A stretch of 64,000 nt of DNA from Megamerina dolium (Eukaryota; Arthropoda; Insecta; Diptera; Megamerinidae): positions 44,987,321 through 45,051,320 of the forward strand of contig OY978529.1 in assembly GCA_963854835.1 (NCBI GenBank), read 5' to 3'. This document shows, piece by piece, positions 1-12,039 of the stretch. Both the position numbers and the translations under genes were made by a program. The notes under the pieces were generated by a model. The model ran no database searches and was not told where the DNA came from. It saw nothing but the letters and a program-made list of their open reading frames with translations. The number at the start of each line of letters is the position of its first letter. Positions within the stretch are counted from its first letter, which is position 1.

Positions 1-167
1 TGAGACATTTATTATCAATTTACCATGACGCTTTGCATATTTTTACGTACATACGTACATCAACATATTAAGAACACCACAAGAATGCGAATAGAGCGTC
101 ACCGTCTTAGCGTATAATGTGAGGCGATAATACGCCTATATATATGTATGATATACTTTATAGTGTA

Positions 168-423
168 TTGTTCCCAAAAAGTAAACGGAATTCATATAGA
201 TGTATTGTACAATATTTAAAATGAAATTTCTTTGTTTATTCTTGTAAATATATTTCATCTTCTTCAAGGTTATACTCATTCGATACAATGCACTTATGTC
301 AATATTCTTTCATTCCTCGAAACAGTCCAAAAGTGATCCAAAAGAGATATCCTTGAACAATATGAGTGAAGAATATTGATTGCATAAATTTAGCAAACAA
401 TTCACTTTACTTTTTGGGCACAG
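168..423 (-). mobile_element. Tc1/mariner deletion derivative with C-terminal transposase scrap
   Basis: A 256-bp element with imperfect terminal inverted repeats: the left end starts TTGTTCCCAAAAAGTAAAC and the right end, read inwards, starts CTGTGCCCAAAAAGTAAAG. Each is flanked outside by TA, the expected target duplication. The minus strand of the interior (about 235-350) reads HKCIVSNEYNLEEDEIYLQE followed by a stop, which resembles the last residues of Tc1/mariner transposases. The catalytic domain is missing, so this is a non-autonomous remnant. The superfamily is well supported by ends plus tail; the subfamily is not assigned. Confidence 0.6.
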
Positions 424-429
424 TAGTAG

Positions 430-1052
430 TACTTAGTACTCGCGATTATGGTGTACGTGAAATGGCATAATTAAGAATATCTCTCTCTATCTATTTCTCT
501 TTCAATTCTAATCTTCCGTAAATGGAATATTGAAATTTGTGGAGCAAAATTACATTGAAATTTATTTAAGTAATAATACTTATTCATTAAAAGGATATTA
601 AGGCACAATAGAAAATACGCTCAGTCTTTAAAATTGGTTGAGTGAGTTGAGTGGGTTGGTTAATTTGGTTACACAAAAGTATTTGGAAAACAAAACCATT
701 GGCTTGTAGTGAATGAAGTAATTATGTATTAGAGGAATTTATCATTCCTCTCCTCTCCAGCTGTTGTTTTTGTCATCTTTGTCATCGTTAACATCTTTGT
801 CTTCGTTGACATCTTTATTTTGATTAGATAATTGTAACTACTTGGAGAAATGGTCGGAAATGTAAAAAACGATATATATTTTTGCTCAAATCTCATCTCT
901 GGAGTAGATTAAAATGTGTCGGTCCAGCATGATCAGAACCGCTACAGTACGACAGACTCCAGACCGCTAACTAAAAATCCAGTGTTACTAATTTAATTGA
1001 ATTAATAATAAATGAAATGAAGCTTCAATATAAGACACCATTTAGAATGACT
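430..1052. other. Intergenic, no gene seen
   Basis: AT-rich sequence with short imperfect repeats (CATCTTTGTC-type units at about 772-812). No coding or mobile-element signature was recognised. Confidence 0.5.
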
Positions 1053-1054
1053 TA

Positions 1055-2279
1055 CCAAGTGTACAAGCTTAAATCCGATGTTTTTTTGGTCAAAGTATTC
1101 AAAGTATTTGCCCTCACTAGCTATACATTTTTCCCATCTCTCGGGCAATTTGTGTATACAATGCCAAAAGAATTCCTCATTTTTCGAGGCAAACCACTCG
1201 TCAAGCCATTTTCCGACGTCTTCATACGAATCGAAGTGCTTTTCGGCGAGCGCGTGACCCATCGACGAAAACAAGTGATACTCAGAAGGTGCCAAGTCTG
1301 GTAAATAAGCGGGGTGAGATAGCATCTCCCAATTGAGTGTGTGCAAGTAGTTTTGCTGCTGATCCCACCAAACGCACAGCATCGTCTTGCGTCCAAAGCG
1401 ATTTGGTCTTGGAGAAGAAGTTGCTGGTTGGCCGGGATCGACCCACGATTTTTTTCGTTTAGAATTCTCAAAGTATATCCACTTTTCAACGCAAGTCACC
1501 ACAAGATGCAGGAACGACGTCCTTTTTTGTTCAAGCAAGCAAGATTTCGCATGTGTTTTGGCGTCGCTCCATCTGCCTATCGTTCAATTGATGAGGTACC
1601 CATTTTCCAAATTTTTGAACCTTCCCCATGGCTCGTAAATGTATCTAAATGGCTTGTTGAGTAACACTTAACTGTTCGGCAAGCATTTTTTGCGATTGGG
1701 TGTCGTCCTCAGCCAAAAGAGCCTGCAAATCATGGCCCTCAACTTTTCTGGGTCTATTTTCACGCTTCTTGTCACTCAAGTCAAAATGGCCTTCTTTGAA
1801 CCAACGAAACCAGTCTCTGCAAGTGGTTTCCGATAGCGCACTGTCTCGACAAGCATTCGATGCGACTCAGCAGCAGATTTCTTCAAATTGAAGCAAAAAA
1901 TTAGAGCTTCCCGCATATGCTCTTTTTCTGGTACGAAACTAGATATGATTATACGAGGAAAAATGTATGTTGTTGTATGAAATCACTGATGATGTTTACT
2001 AATTGATGTAAACAGATGTCGAACTCATAAAAAAAAGGATGCATAGTCGATAATAGCTCAATATGCTCACTAACGCCATCTACGAGTAAACAGCGCTTCC
2101 CAAGAATGGACGGGTCTACGTCCCGGAAGCACTCGACCACGTGGTCGACCAAGGTCCATTCAACTCAGCAGAATACGGAAATGCTTTGTACGGCAACAAA
2201 CAAAGCACTTCCGTATTCTTGCTGCTACAACAACAACAACAACAACGAGCAAACAGCGGATTTAAGCTTGTACACCTGG
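1055..2279 (-). mobile_element. Mariner element (irritans/Himar-like), inactivated copy
   Basis: Ends at 1055 (CCAAGTGTACAAGCTTAAAT, inwards) and 2279 (CCAGGTGTACAAGCTTAAAT, read from the right) form terminal inverted repeats flanked by TA. The minus strand encodes a broken mariner transposase. The N-terminal helix-turn-helix part (FVPEKEHMREALIFCFNLKK) lies near 1950-1860. The catalytic part at 1538-1002 includes EKWIYFENSKRKKSW, WWDQ and PDLAPSEYHLF. The first catalytic Asp is lost (TGDEKW has become TCVEKW), about 70 residues holding the second Asp are deleted after WWDQ, and the third Asp is Glu. Stops interrupt the N-terminal half. A small retroposon is inserted near its right end (2096-2245). 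It is the longest of three related copies here; the others lie at 46393 and 53095. Confidence 0.85.
2096..2245 (+). mobile_element. Short hairpin-bearing retroposon, copy 1, with (CAA)n tail
   Basis: About 150 bp inserted just inside the right terminal repeat of the mariner. It is flanked by 13-bp direct repeats CGAGYAAACAGCG (2083-2095 and 2246-2258, one mismatch), the mark of target-primed retroposition. It starts CTTCCCAAGAATGGACGGGT and ends in a (CAA)n tail at 2228-2245. Near the tail is a stem-loop: 2171-2188 (GAATACGGAAATGCTTTG) pairs with 2201-2218 with one mismatch around a 12-nt loop. A second copy on the opposite strand at 25960-26113 has the same order of parts. No clear tRNA box A or B was found, so this is not the tRNA-derived SINE described elsewhere in the window. 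A 3' fragment of a longer element is an alternative. Confidence 0.75.
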
Positions 2280-2282
2280 TAT

Positions 2283-5200
2283 ATTACAATTTTTTTCACT
2301 TTATGTATATTGAATTGAATGAAGTTACCCGGAGACCTTCGTATACACGAAAGGGGTAAATTGTTTGTATAAACAATGAGAGTTCATATTTCACCTAGGA
2401 CCATTCTTGATGCTTTAGTTCATATCTGATTGAAATATGAGAGGCACGTTAAATATTTCATCACGGCGGATTCAGCCGAAGCAGCCACATAAATGAAATC
2501 GTCTTTCATAATAAATTTGAATAGAAAATTTTAAACGCTTTCAATACAAATTGTTCATATCAAACGAAATAGAGTTTATTTTTACATTTATTCAAATAGA
2601 AGATAACATTGAATATCTCGCAATGAAACATAAATTAGTTAAGACCGTTTATGTCTAACCGAGCATGTTATAGTTCAACTTTATCTTTATTAACTCTTGA
2701 AATATTTAATATACAATCGAACTACAACTATAACATATTGTTAGCGACATTTATAATATGAAATTTACAAAATAACTTTTCGCATTTAGTTTGATAGAAT
2801 TTACATACAAAATAAATTTGCATATATATTCGTATTTACATTGAAATGTCAATATTTTGATACTATTTTCTTGACGATTTATATTCATATTTAAAATATG
2901 TACTATGCCATGGAAAAAATTCTACAAATCCAACAAATAAGCTTAGCTACTTACGTACATATGTTATACGATATATAAGTTTGTGGCTTGTTTATGAAAA
3001 ATAAAATCATATGTAAATCATAATATGGTGAAATCAATCAAAATAAGATCATTATCTGTTGTGAGTTGTATGTGTTTTTTGCTTTTATATAAGAGGGTGG
3101 AAACAAGAGATGATGGGTAAAAAACAAAAATAAAAAGAAGTTTACGCTTTTATACAAAGTTTACTACGATAGATGGAATGCTGAGAGAGAAGACAAGAAC
3201 ATCAAAACATCACATGAATGTCATTTGAATTTGATTAACCTTATTTATTGGCAGCCAGCATTATAATTTTGTTTTGATTTTTTTTTTTTCACATCACCTT
3301 CGCATCCACATTGTACTTTGGATGAAATTTTAGTTTAAAATGTTATCAGTATACTAACAATTGTTCCTGTATATTCCATATGTTTTTTCATATTTTGGAA
3401 ATTTCCATTTTATTGTGCAATTTTATATATTTGAGCATATTTTGTCACTTTTTAATAATTTTCAAAAATTTATTTATGCATCTGATATGTCAATAATTTT
3501 TTATACATTTATATTTTCATCTATCTGCGTATGTGACACCTCTCGTTTAAATATCAATACCACTCAATAAATATCAAATCAAAAATATAGTTTAGAAACA
3601 ATTGAAATTATTATGTTTTTCTTATAATTTAAATAAATTTTTTTTTTCAATTAAAGTGCTCCTACCATTGCGTCAAAATTTCATATATTCTCACCGACAC
3701 TTCACTTTTGCTAATGTTTTGTTTATATTCAATTATTGATATTAAAGTAATGTTGTAATTGCGGTATAAAGCTTTCAATGAAAATTAACTCATTAATTAA
3801 ATTCACACACAACTTCACAAGAACAAGACTATTAACTACAGTTCCTTTATATCAGCAAACTTAATGATCGACGACTACTATAAAAGTAGGATACTTGATC
3901 TTATTGGAGACATAGCACACATTCCTATCTAAAATTATATATGTCGATCAGGATGTATTATATATTTATATATAACATAATACAAATGCAAATGTAAATA
4001 TCTCCAGCCCACACATGTTTGATACATCAGAGCAGAGCGTAATGCATTAGGTCCAATGAAGAGAACGAAGAGGGTGATGATAACTTGAAGAGTCTTGAAA
4101 AGCAAATATATCTTTCTAAACATACGTACATTCGCGCATTCGTGTTTACTTTTTACATATGTATGTTTTTATGTATTGTATATGGTATATTCCTTTTAAT
4201 CATAACACGTCGTTGTAACCGCAATATTCATATTCACATAGTTATTCATATTTATATTTAACTATATAGGTATAGTGCAAACCAACACCAACATAATGAT
4301 TAAGTATGCATATATACATAAGATATATACGCGTATGTACGTGCTTTTAGTTGTACAATGCCACAATTCGTTGGTTTATTCATGTAAATAGTATCTACAA
4401 TCATACAAAGGCATACATGCTTCCATGCTCTGTTAAGTGTACACAAGGAAATATGTAAGTCTATAAAATAATTAATAAAACTTGCTATTTCTTTCTGGTG
4501 CAAAACAGAAAGTTCTTAGTTTCAACTTTAATGTGCGCTTGTCAAAATTTTCCTATGAAACGAAGATTTTTTTTGTGCGACCAAAGTTATATGTATTGCA
4601 TGTTGCATACATATTCCTATACATATTGTATATATGAAGATACTATAATTTCCATTCATATTGCTAATTAAAACACGTATAAGGAATCTCTTTAGTGTCT
4701 TTCTTTAGTAGTTTTCTTTACTCACATGCTTTATAGCTTTTCACCATTCCCATAAAGCTTTCACATTAAAAGCGTTTTCGTTTTCGATTTTCTTATTCAA
4801 ATTGTTGCTAGCAAACGGCAGATGTCACTCATGTTTGCTCAGCGTAAATTTCACATAAAGCTTTTTTTGAAAATATCCCTAAATGTATGCTTTCATCAGA
4901 GCAGAGAACTTTAAAGGAATGATTTTTCTATTCTTCTACATTCTCTGCTTTTATGTTTTACCAAAGAACTAGTATTTCCAAAGAAGTTCTACTTCGATTT
5001 TTAGAACAGTTTTAGTAGATCTGATATCATACCAAGGGAACAGAGCTGGTATGCCCGAGATGGCATTGTTTATTTGTGCATACAATAATACAACTGGCTA
5101 TTACAAGTATGTATACATCCAAATATCCAAGAACTTAGAAAGAAGTAAAGCATTTTTATGATTTTATACACAATAATTTTATAACAACCATTTCAATCTT

Positions 5201-5435
5201 CGTAGTTTTTGTAAACATTTTGTAAATTTTCATACATTTTCAGCTGTTATTGCGTTACCAGCAGCAATAATGTTTTAGCACCCCTTGAATAAACCAGAAT
5301 ATATAAGTCAGAGAGCTAAGAAGCTTTGACAAACTGCCTAACATTAGAAAATTTGATTCTGTTGTTACAGTTGACACAGGAAGTGCAACTAATCTTTTGT
5401 TAGTTGTACAAATTATATTTCAGTATTCCAGTGCT
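2283..5435. other. Intergenic, no gene seen
   Basis: Three kilobases of AT-rich sequence with scattered ACATATGTA-type runs. Short frames here lack codon structure and recognisable motifs. No mobile element was identified. Confidence 0.5.
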
Positions 5436-5439
5436 TTAA

Positions 5440-5625
5440 ATGTGGGTTTGAGTGACGGATTTCGACCGGAACTTCGACTGCAGAAAGTATTGCCCAATGC
5501 TTGCCGACAGGTGGGCACAGTTCGAAAGAAAAATCTTAAATTAAATTCAATTAAATTAAATTAAATTTATGCTTCAGCCGGGAATTGGGTCCACGACCTA
5601 AAGGCCAGAAGGCCTTATTTCATGT
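5440..5625 (-). mobile_element. tRNA-derived SINE, diverged copy
   Basis: On the minus strand a box B-like stretch (GTCGTGGACCCAATTCCC, 5580-5597) is followed after an AT-rich spacer by the family core TTCGAACTGTGCCCACCTGT. That core also occurs in the copy at 32488. The A-rich spacer (AATTAAATT units, 5536-5570) appears to have expanded locally. Box A is not convincing, so the head is decayed. Confidence 0.5.
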
Positions 5626-5729
5626 TGCATTTTTAAAGAAATTAATCACATATCAGACTAACTAACTATGATTAAAATATATTTCTTTACAAAAATGACT
5701 CTTTAATGACTCAGTACTTTTCACCTACA

Positions 5730-6645
5730 GAACTAGGATATGGGTTTAAAGTTCTACAACACCCCAATAACGGATGATGGTACAGCTGTTCCACCACCCA
5801 AGCATGATGAAGTCAAAAATACCATTTCTAGACTGAAAAACAACAAAGCTGCAGTTTCTGATGGTCAGACCCCAAAATTTTTGACAACTACCATCATATA
5901 AATCTTCTTAGAATTGCATACACGGACGTCTTGAGTATACTGTGTGAAATATTAAAGCATATGCTTAATGACCTGATTGGACCTTATCAGTTTGCCTTGA
6001 GACCTAGCAAATCTGCCATTGACCAGATTTTCGCACTGCGCCAAACTCTGGAGAAGAGCCAAGAGAAATAGATCGACACACGCCACCTCTTTGTCGATTA
6101 TAAAACCGCTTTCAATAGTTCGGTAAGGGATTACGTTTACACAATAATGTCTGAGTTAGGTATTCCTGCGAAGCTCATTCGTCTTTGCAGATTAACACTG
6201 TATAACTCCCATTGTGCAGTGAATGTTGGGAAAGACCTGTCTACGCCATTTAATACCGAACGGGGTTTCGGACAGGGTGATTCGTCAATCTTATTATGGA
6301 GAAAATAATACGAGCTGCTGATCTACGACTTAATGGCACTATCTTCAACAAAATATAATATATCGACATGAACACCCGGCCGTCCCAGGGTTGGAAGGAG
6401 ATTCAGATCGAATGGGTCTTATTGTGAACGAGCGCAAGAGAAAGTATCTAGTGTCAACAAATGTACAGTCACGACATCTTGGACAGCACATCACTGATGA
6501 TACCTACGCGTTGACGTTGAGTATGGAATAAGATACAATCATGAGTTGTATGTATGCCGACACTGACATAGTGGTGTGCATTAAAATTCAGCGGCTGCGC
6601 TGGCTAGGTGATGCCGAGCGAATGGAAGAACACGTTTTATTGCAT
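5730..6645 (+). mobile_element. RTE-like non-LTR retrotransposon remnant
   Basis: Several plus-strand frames carry reverse-transcriptase motifs in the right order. RLKNNKAAVSDGQTPKF lies near 5830-5880. Then come LNDLIGPYQFALRPSKSAID, HLFVDYKTAFNS and GIPAKLIRLCRLTLYNSHCA between about 5960 and 6220, followed by DRMGLIVNERKRKYLVST (about 6405-6460). It ends at IKIQRLRWLGDAERME near 6580-6625. The catalytic YADD block between about 6300 and 6380 is deleted and stops and frameshifts are frequent. The LRWLG tail and the order of motifs match the elements at 25595, 41090 and 54030. RTE-like is my best family label and is not certain. Confidence 0.75.
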
Positions 6646-6855
6646 ATTATTAACACTATCTATTGCCCACATTTCTGCATTTGCCGATTTTTTATATCTC
6701 TTTTGGTTTAGAAGTAATCAAAAGATCTATGTGCTCGTAGTACTAGAAATACTCTAAAAACAATGCGTTTTTTTGCTCTCCTAATAAATTACTGAAAAAC
6801 ACAACTGTTTTTGTTGACGCAGCAACGATATGCAATAGATATTCAGTAGATATTA

Positions 6856-7232
6856 GGTGTGTTCTTGTACGCAATAGTTTGTGATAATTGTTACAAACTA
6901 TCACGTTTTTGGCGTTCTCGTACCCAAAAAACTTGCAAAGAATGGGAAATTGAGAGAGCGAAATGACATTTCATTTTGAGGGGAAGTTGCAAATTGTTAC
7001 TAGACAAATTTAAGCCAGTAAAGTAGTAAAAACAGCTGATCATAAGCAAAAGAAACTAACAAGCAAACGAACAATTGCAATTTACTTAGTGGAGTATCAG
7101 CTGTTCGTGAAACTTGTAGGTTTTTGCTGGTTTTGCGTTCTTGTACTTTTTGGCATATTTTTCTCTTTGAGAGCGAATGCTCAGAAATTTGTTTACTTGA
7201 TAATTGTTACTGGAAAAGTACGAAAACATACC
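6856..7232. mobile_element. MITE, 377 bp, copy A of a GTACGC-ended family
   Basis: Terminal inverted repeats GGTGTGTTCTTGTAC (left) and GGTATGTTTTCGTAC (right, inwards) are flanked by TA on both sides. The terminal motif recurs inside (GCGTTCTCGTACCC near 6913 and GCGTTCTTGTACTT near 7135), as expected if a transposase binds several sub-terminal sites. No transposase code is present. Size, ends and TA flanks match the element at 20597-20969. The superfamily is undetermined. A short open frame at 7089-7280 overlaps this MITE and is not a gene. Confidence 0.65.
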
Positions 7233-7234
7233 TA

Positions 7235-9040
7235 TTGTCAAATTATTGCTTCAATGAAAAATACATCGTTAAATAAATAGAGGAGGAAAGAAGAATATAT
7301 TTGAAGATTCCCTTGACTATGGCACTGGCACTCTGACAAACTTTTACGCTGAAGTATGGTATTTGATTTATTATTGTTCAATCGAGACAATTGCCAATTT
7401 GGATGTGTTTGAATAAATGCATATCTTGACATTTGTTAGTAATTTGTTTTCAGAATAAAAATCGGTTTTTTTTGTACTTATTTCTAATGATTGTTATTTA
7501 AGGAATGTAAGTAGTATGTATAAAGTCTTTCCAGTTTTTACCATTGAAGCAACATCTAAATAATGCACACAAAAAAAAAAAGATATATATGCGATTTGTT
7601 AAAAATGCATGTTGTCTATTAACTACGTTATTAATTACCTATTGGTGTGATTTAACATATGCGATTAATAACATGTTAAGCGGTTGAGCCAAGCCTTAAC
7701 CTATTTTTAACAGACTTTACTTATACATGCATTCTTTTGAGTGAGGGTGCATTAAATTTTGCTTTAATGGAATATATGGCAAATATAGCACTTGAATTTT
7801 CATCTTTCAAATTTCGCTCTATTAAAAGTTTTACTCCAAAAAAATGTATGTAACTATATATGCTATTAAACAATTTTAATTTAATAAAGTTGTTTTGTAC
7901 AGCGTAGTAGTACATATCTATATGCGCTACCGTGAGAATAGAGCTAAAAAAAAAACCACAACAAAAAACATACACATGATCGTTACGTACACGAATTGCA
8001 TTGTGAGACAAATAGATGACAGACTAGTACTTATACCGGCTTTTTTATGTCATACATATATTTACGTGTACAAAAACTTGAATCTGTCTCCATACGTACA
8101 TGACGCATTAGTTTCATATGAAACTAGCATAAATACCAGCCACATTTAAAAACGCAACATAAGTGTTAGTGTACTAAGTAGTAGGCTCGCAAAATTGTCA
8201 AATTACCAGTGTATGTAGTCGTTCCACTTTATTTACATATGTTACATGCAATCACAATGCGTTCAACGGTTCAAGTGAATGGAGGTGCAATAGTACTTGT
8301 ACTAAATTCATATAACTCAAAAAAAAAATCACTATCGTGAACTATGGAATGGTACATTACCAGCTAAAGAACATTTTTATCAGTTTATGTAAACATTTTA
8401 TTGGGAACGTGTTTGAATTTAACGGTAATTTTTGTATAATATTTATACTGTGTTAATATATTTCAAAAAAGTGTGTGCAAAACTATTAAACTGTGTTTTA
8501 GCGATCGACTTGTGCAAATATTTATGCAATTCCCAGACTGGCCGGGTTAATATCTGAGGAAATCTTAATTTGAAACGCTTGAATTTTGAATCATGTCAAT
8601 GAAATGACAGAAAACTAATTTCTAGTAGTCAATGCAAAATGTAAAAATAGGAGAATATTGTCAGAATATTATTAAAAAACATTTTAAAAGTAAATCAATT
8701 TAAATGTCAATCATTGTGTTGTTAAATAAACCAGATCAAATTAAAAAAAAAAAACATTAAATATATTACATGTGTACTTATATTGTGTGTATATAAAGTG
8801 AAATAAAGAATCAAATTCAATAAAATTTAATTATCTCCATAAGTTAAGAATTTATCAACAAAAGAACTTTTTATGGTGATAAAAGGTGAGTTGAGATTGT
8901 ATGACAATTTGATAACTTCATCCGGTAGGAAGAAGTGACATCAAACTAAAATAAGGCCTCATGTTAAAATCGAACTAAATATTATACTGTTTCTTTTGCG
9001 GACGCTTTATTTTATTGCGATTTTCGTTTATTTTTGAAGA
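7235..9040. other. Intergenic, no gene seen
   Basis: AT-rich, with A-runs near 7571 and 8743. No coding signature or mobile-element end was recognised. Confidence 0.5.
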
Positions 9041-9059
9041 AGCCGATACTTTCCTACGG

Positions 9060-9300
9060 GTGAACTGACCATGTTTTGTGGTCAGTTATCGCAATAGTTG
9101 CTGTTGTCAGTTGATCGTCGATGTTTTTGATAATTAATGCACATATGTGCTGATGAGCTTAAAAAGAGCTATAAGTGATTCTTTTGTAACAAAAAGCATA
9201 GAGGACTATCGGCGGTGGGCGGCCCCCCCAGTACGATGCTATGAGCATGGCGCTCAATGGCCGCCTCCACCGCGCGCTGATGCAGTGAATTTAGTGCGCG
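9060..9300. other. GC-rich block with two strong inverted repeats
   Basis: This block stands out from its surroundings by composition. A perfect 9-bp stem AACTGACCA/TGGTCAGTT spans 9064-9088. A larger hairpin pairs GCGGTGGGCGGCC (about 9213) with GGCCGCCTCCACCGC (about 9260). A 68-codon frame (9147-9353) crosses it, ending shortly after the I/LOA tail, with no recognised domain. It lies directly beyond the 3' tail of the minus-strand I/LOA element, so it is either target DNA or an unrelated inserted sequence. Confidence 0.4.
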
Positions 9301-9307
9301 ATTTATA

Positions 9308-9805
9308 TTTTATATTATTATTATTAGAGGGTTGTATTGCACTGCGACCCTAGGTCAATTGTGAACCCTATCATGGATTAGAGTATTTCTCTAAGTCTTA
9401 CCTAAGGTTTTTCTTTCTTGTGTGCATAAGTGCTGAGCACGTTCCCCACACATGTTTTGCAATTTCATTCTTTTCCCTGCAATGTCAGCAGGTTTCATTC
9501 GAGAAAATTCCCATTTTTGTTAGGTGATGATTATTATATTATTATTGTTCAAACTGATACATTCCTCAAATCGTTTTAGGTTATAGGTCCCTAAAAGTGT
9601 CTTGGATTGGGATAACCCTGGTAGGTTTTCCCCAGTATGTTTTTCTTTCTGATTCTTCAATCCTCTTAATGAGTATGGAAAAAGCTCCTTTGCCCACACC
9701 ACAGAGGGGTTCTGGGCCTACAAAGGGTGTTGCTGCTCCCTTCTTGGCAATGTTTTTATATAATACCATAAACAAATTTTTATAATGATGCCTAGATGCT
9801 CTCAA
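9308..9805 (-). mobile_element. I/LOA-like non-LTR retrotransposon, 5'-truncated 3' end
   Basis: The minus strand reads the end of an RNase H domain, IAKKGAATPFVGPEPLCGVG. It continues through RKTYWGKPTRVIPIQDT and a cysteine-bearing tail (MGIFSNETC, then HCREKNE) that is typical after RNase H in I-clade elements. The untranslated end carries GGGTCGCAGTGCAAT and finishes in a (TAA)n tail at about 9308-9326, as in I-type elements. Stops break the frame. The same 3' sequence and tail type recur at 36579, so the two belong to one family. Confidence 0.75.
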
Positions 9806-9809
9806 GACA

Positions 9810-11950
9810 AGCTATGAATTAAGGGAAGGATTAATTATTGATTAAAATGATTATTGAATAAAAATACATATTCAATTTAAACAATGTTTTATGCACAGAG
9901 ATGGAAATGAATGGATTTTCAAATTTTTCGCTATGATACTATATTTTCTAAAATACTCCGTCGTACAAACAAGTAACTCCACCACTGAACTGAAGTTTCA
10001 GAAATATGACCACATACTAGTTTAAGGATAACATATATGCCACATACTACAATAATGAAGTATGTATGTAGTATTGGTAATAATAACCTTAAAATTGGAA
10101 ATATGAGAAGTTTGAAAGAAGAACACATAAATTATTTAGATTTTACAAAGTCAAATGATAAATTGGTATGAAAGATATAAATAGGTATTCATAAAAAACA
10201 AAACATTTATTTGGTCAATCATTATTGCTTAATTTTATTCAGGAATCTTTTGTTCTACTTTCACTTTAATATCTAATACAGCATCATCTAAATGGATGAT
10301 AGCATACATTTTTATTTATCTTCCATTTGCCATAATAAAAATATTTTTTTAAAAACTCCACTTAGCCAACTTTAGTAATAAAAATTAAATTATTTTGTCC
10401 TTTCAAAATTCTATATTCTATTCTTTCGCTTTGCAAATTGTACTAAATCATTTGCGCAAAGTTCATTGCAACATTTTGATATTTGTATGTTAGATATACA
10501 TATGTAGTATGTAATTTGCACGCACGTACTGCCACACATGCACTCACACAAACGAACACACAAAAATTCTTAGTCTTTATCTTGCAACAACTTTTTGTTT
10601 TCCACTCTTAAATATCGGCCAATATACTGCCTCTATACACATATATACCAATCAAGCATATAACCAACCAATCAACCACTCAACAAATATGCTACAGCTG
10701 TATCACAAATAACCTAAAACTGTCCATCATTATTCAGTCAATACGAATATCAATCTGAGCGTTAAACGAATTAAAATCGCGACTAATTTCAAATGTCAAT
10801 TATGGTTATGACATATGGTTGTGACTTTCAAAAATGTATATATAATTAATGTTGCTAGAGGTACGTTTTAGTTTAGCAGCCAAGGCAATCATAAATGCGT
10901 AGCATTGACAAAAGCAATCACACAAATTGCTGAAGAAAAGAAAATGTATTTATTTATAAGCACTATAATAACATCAAGAATGTAGAAGACGACGATTATG
11001 ATATGCCATAAATATTGATATTCATAATAGGAATAGGTGGCATTAGAACGTATGTATATCACACACAACCGCCCACAGCAGTCTATGCATATTCGGCTTG
11101 AGATTGTCATTTAGTTGTCACCACCTGTCAACAATTCACAATAATATAGAACACTATTTTTAGGCATTTTATACATGTCACTGCTACACTGAAGAATTAC
11201 ACAATACACATGTATATGAGTATTGTTCATGTGCTAATGTAATTGCAATAAAATAAATTTGAAATGTTTTAGCACAACAACATCTAAAAAATTTAAGAAA
11301 CTAAACTCCAATCATGTATCAAATACATATTACACAATGCAATATTTCATTACGCAATATTGTGAGTATTTAAGTTTTAAAAACATTTTTCTTGCACCAT
11401 TTGTTCGTGTTTAAAATGCAGCATACACTTGTGGTTTTTTTATGATAATCCTTCAAAGTTGACTACATTGCTGCTGCAGTTGATATAATTGCAATGAGCT
11501 TTAGTTTTAAAGAATATATATGCTATGCATAAGACGTGATGCAATTTAGAGATTTATGTTCTCGCTCTTCTTTAACTGTTCATCGTAGTAGTACTCGTAC
11601 TTAGTGAACAAAATTAATTTTGAAAGCTTGTGGGTTACATAAAAAAAGAGATATCGAGAGGAGGAATGTGTTTCATTTTAAAGAAATTATGTTTTCCGAG
11701 ATTAAAGTATATGAAAATAAATAATTTGAGCTTCTTTCAATGCAATCCTCTACAACTGATAGGGCTAAATTTTTAAATGATTATTTTATAGTGAAATAGT
11801 TCACTGACTAACGAACAGGCTGACCTCCGCAAATATGCATAAAATGATTTAGAAACTTTTTTGAGTAAAATCATTATCGAGAATTGAGCACTATTCACTT
11901 CTAATAATTAATTGGCTTCACTGAAAATAATCGAAAATTTACTCAATCTC
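9810..11950. other. Intergenic, no gene seen
   Basis: About 2.1 kb of AT-rich sequence without codon structure, recognisable RNA gene or transposon ends. Confidence 0.5.
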
Positions 11951-12039
11951 TCACAGATGGAGAAGGTATGAAGTAGTTTCAAGAATATCGCAAAACAAAG
12001 CCTCAAATGATTTAAAGCAATTTCGTATACTGATTTTTC

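Noticed and set aside
7089..7280. 63-codon open frame
   Set aside because: Its code lies almost entirely within the non-coding MITE at 6856-7232.
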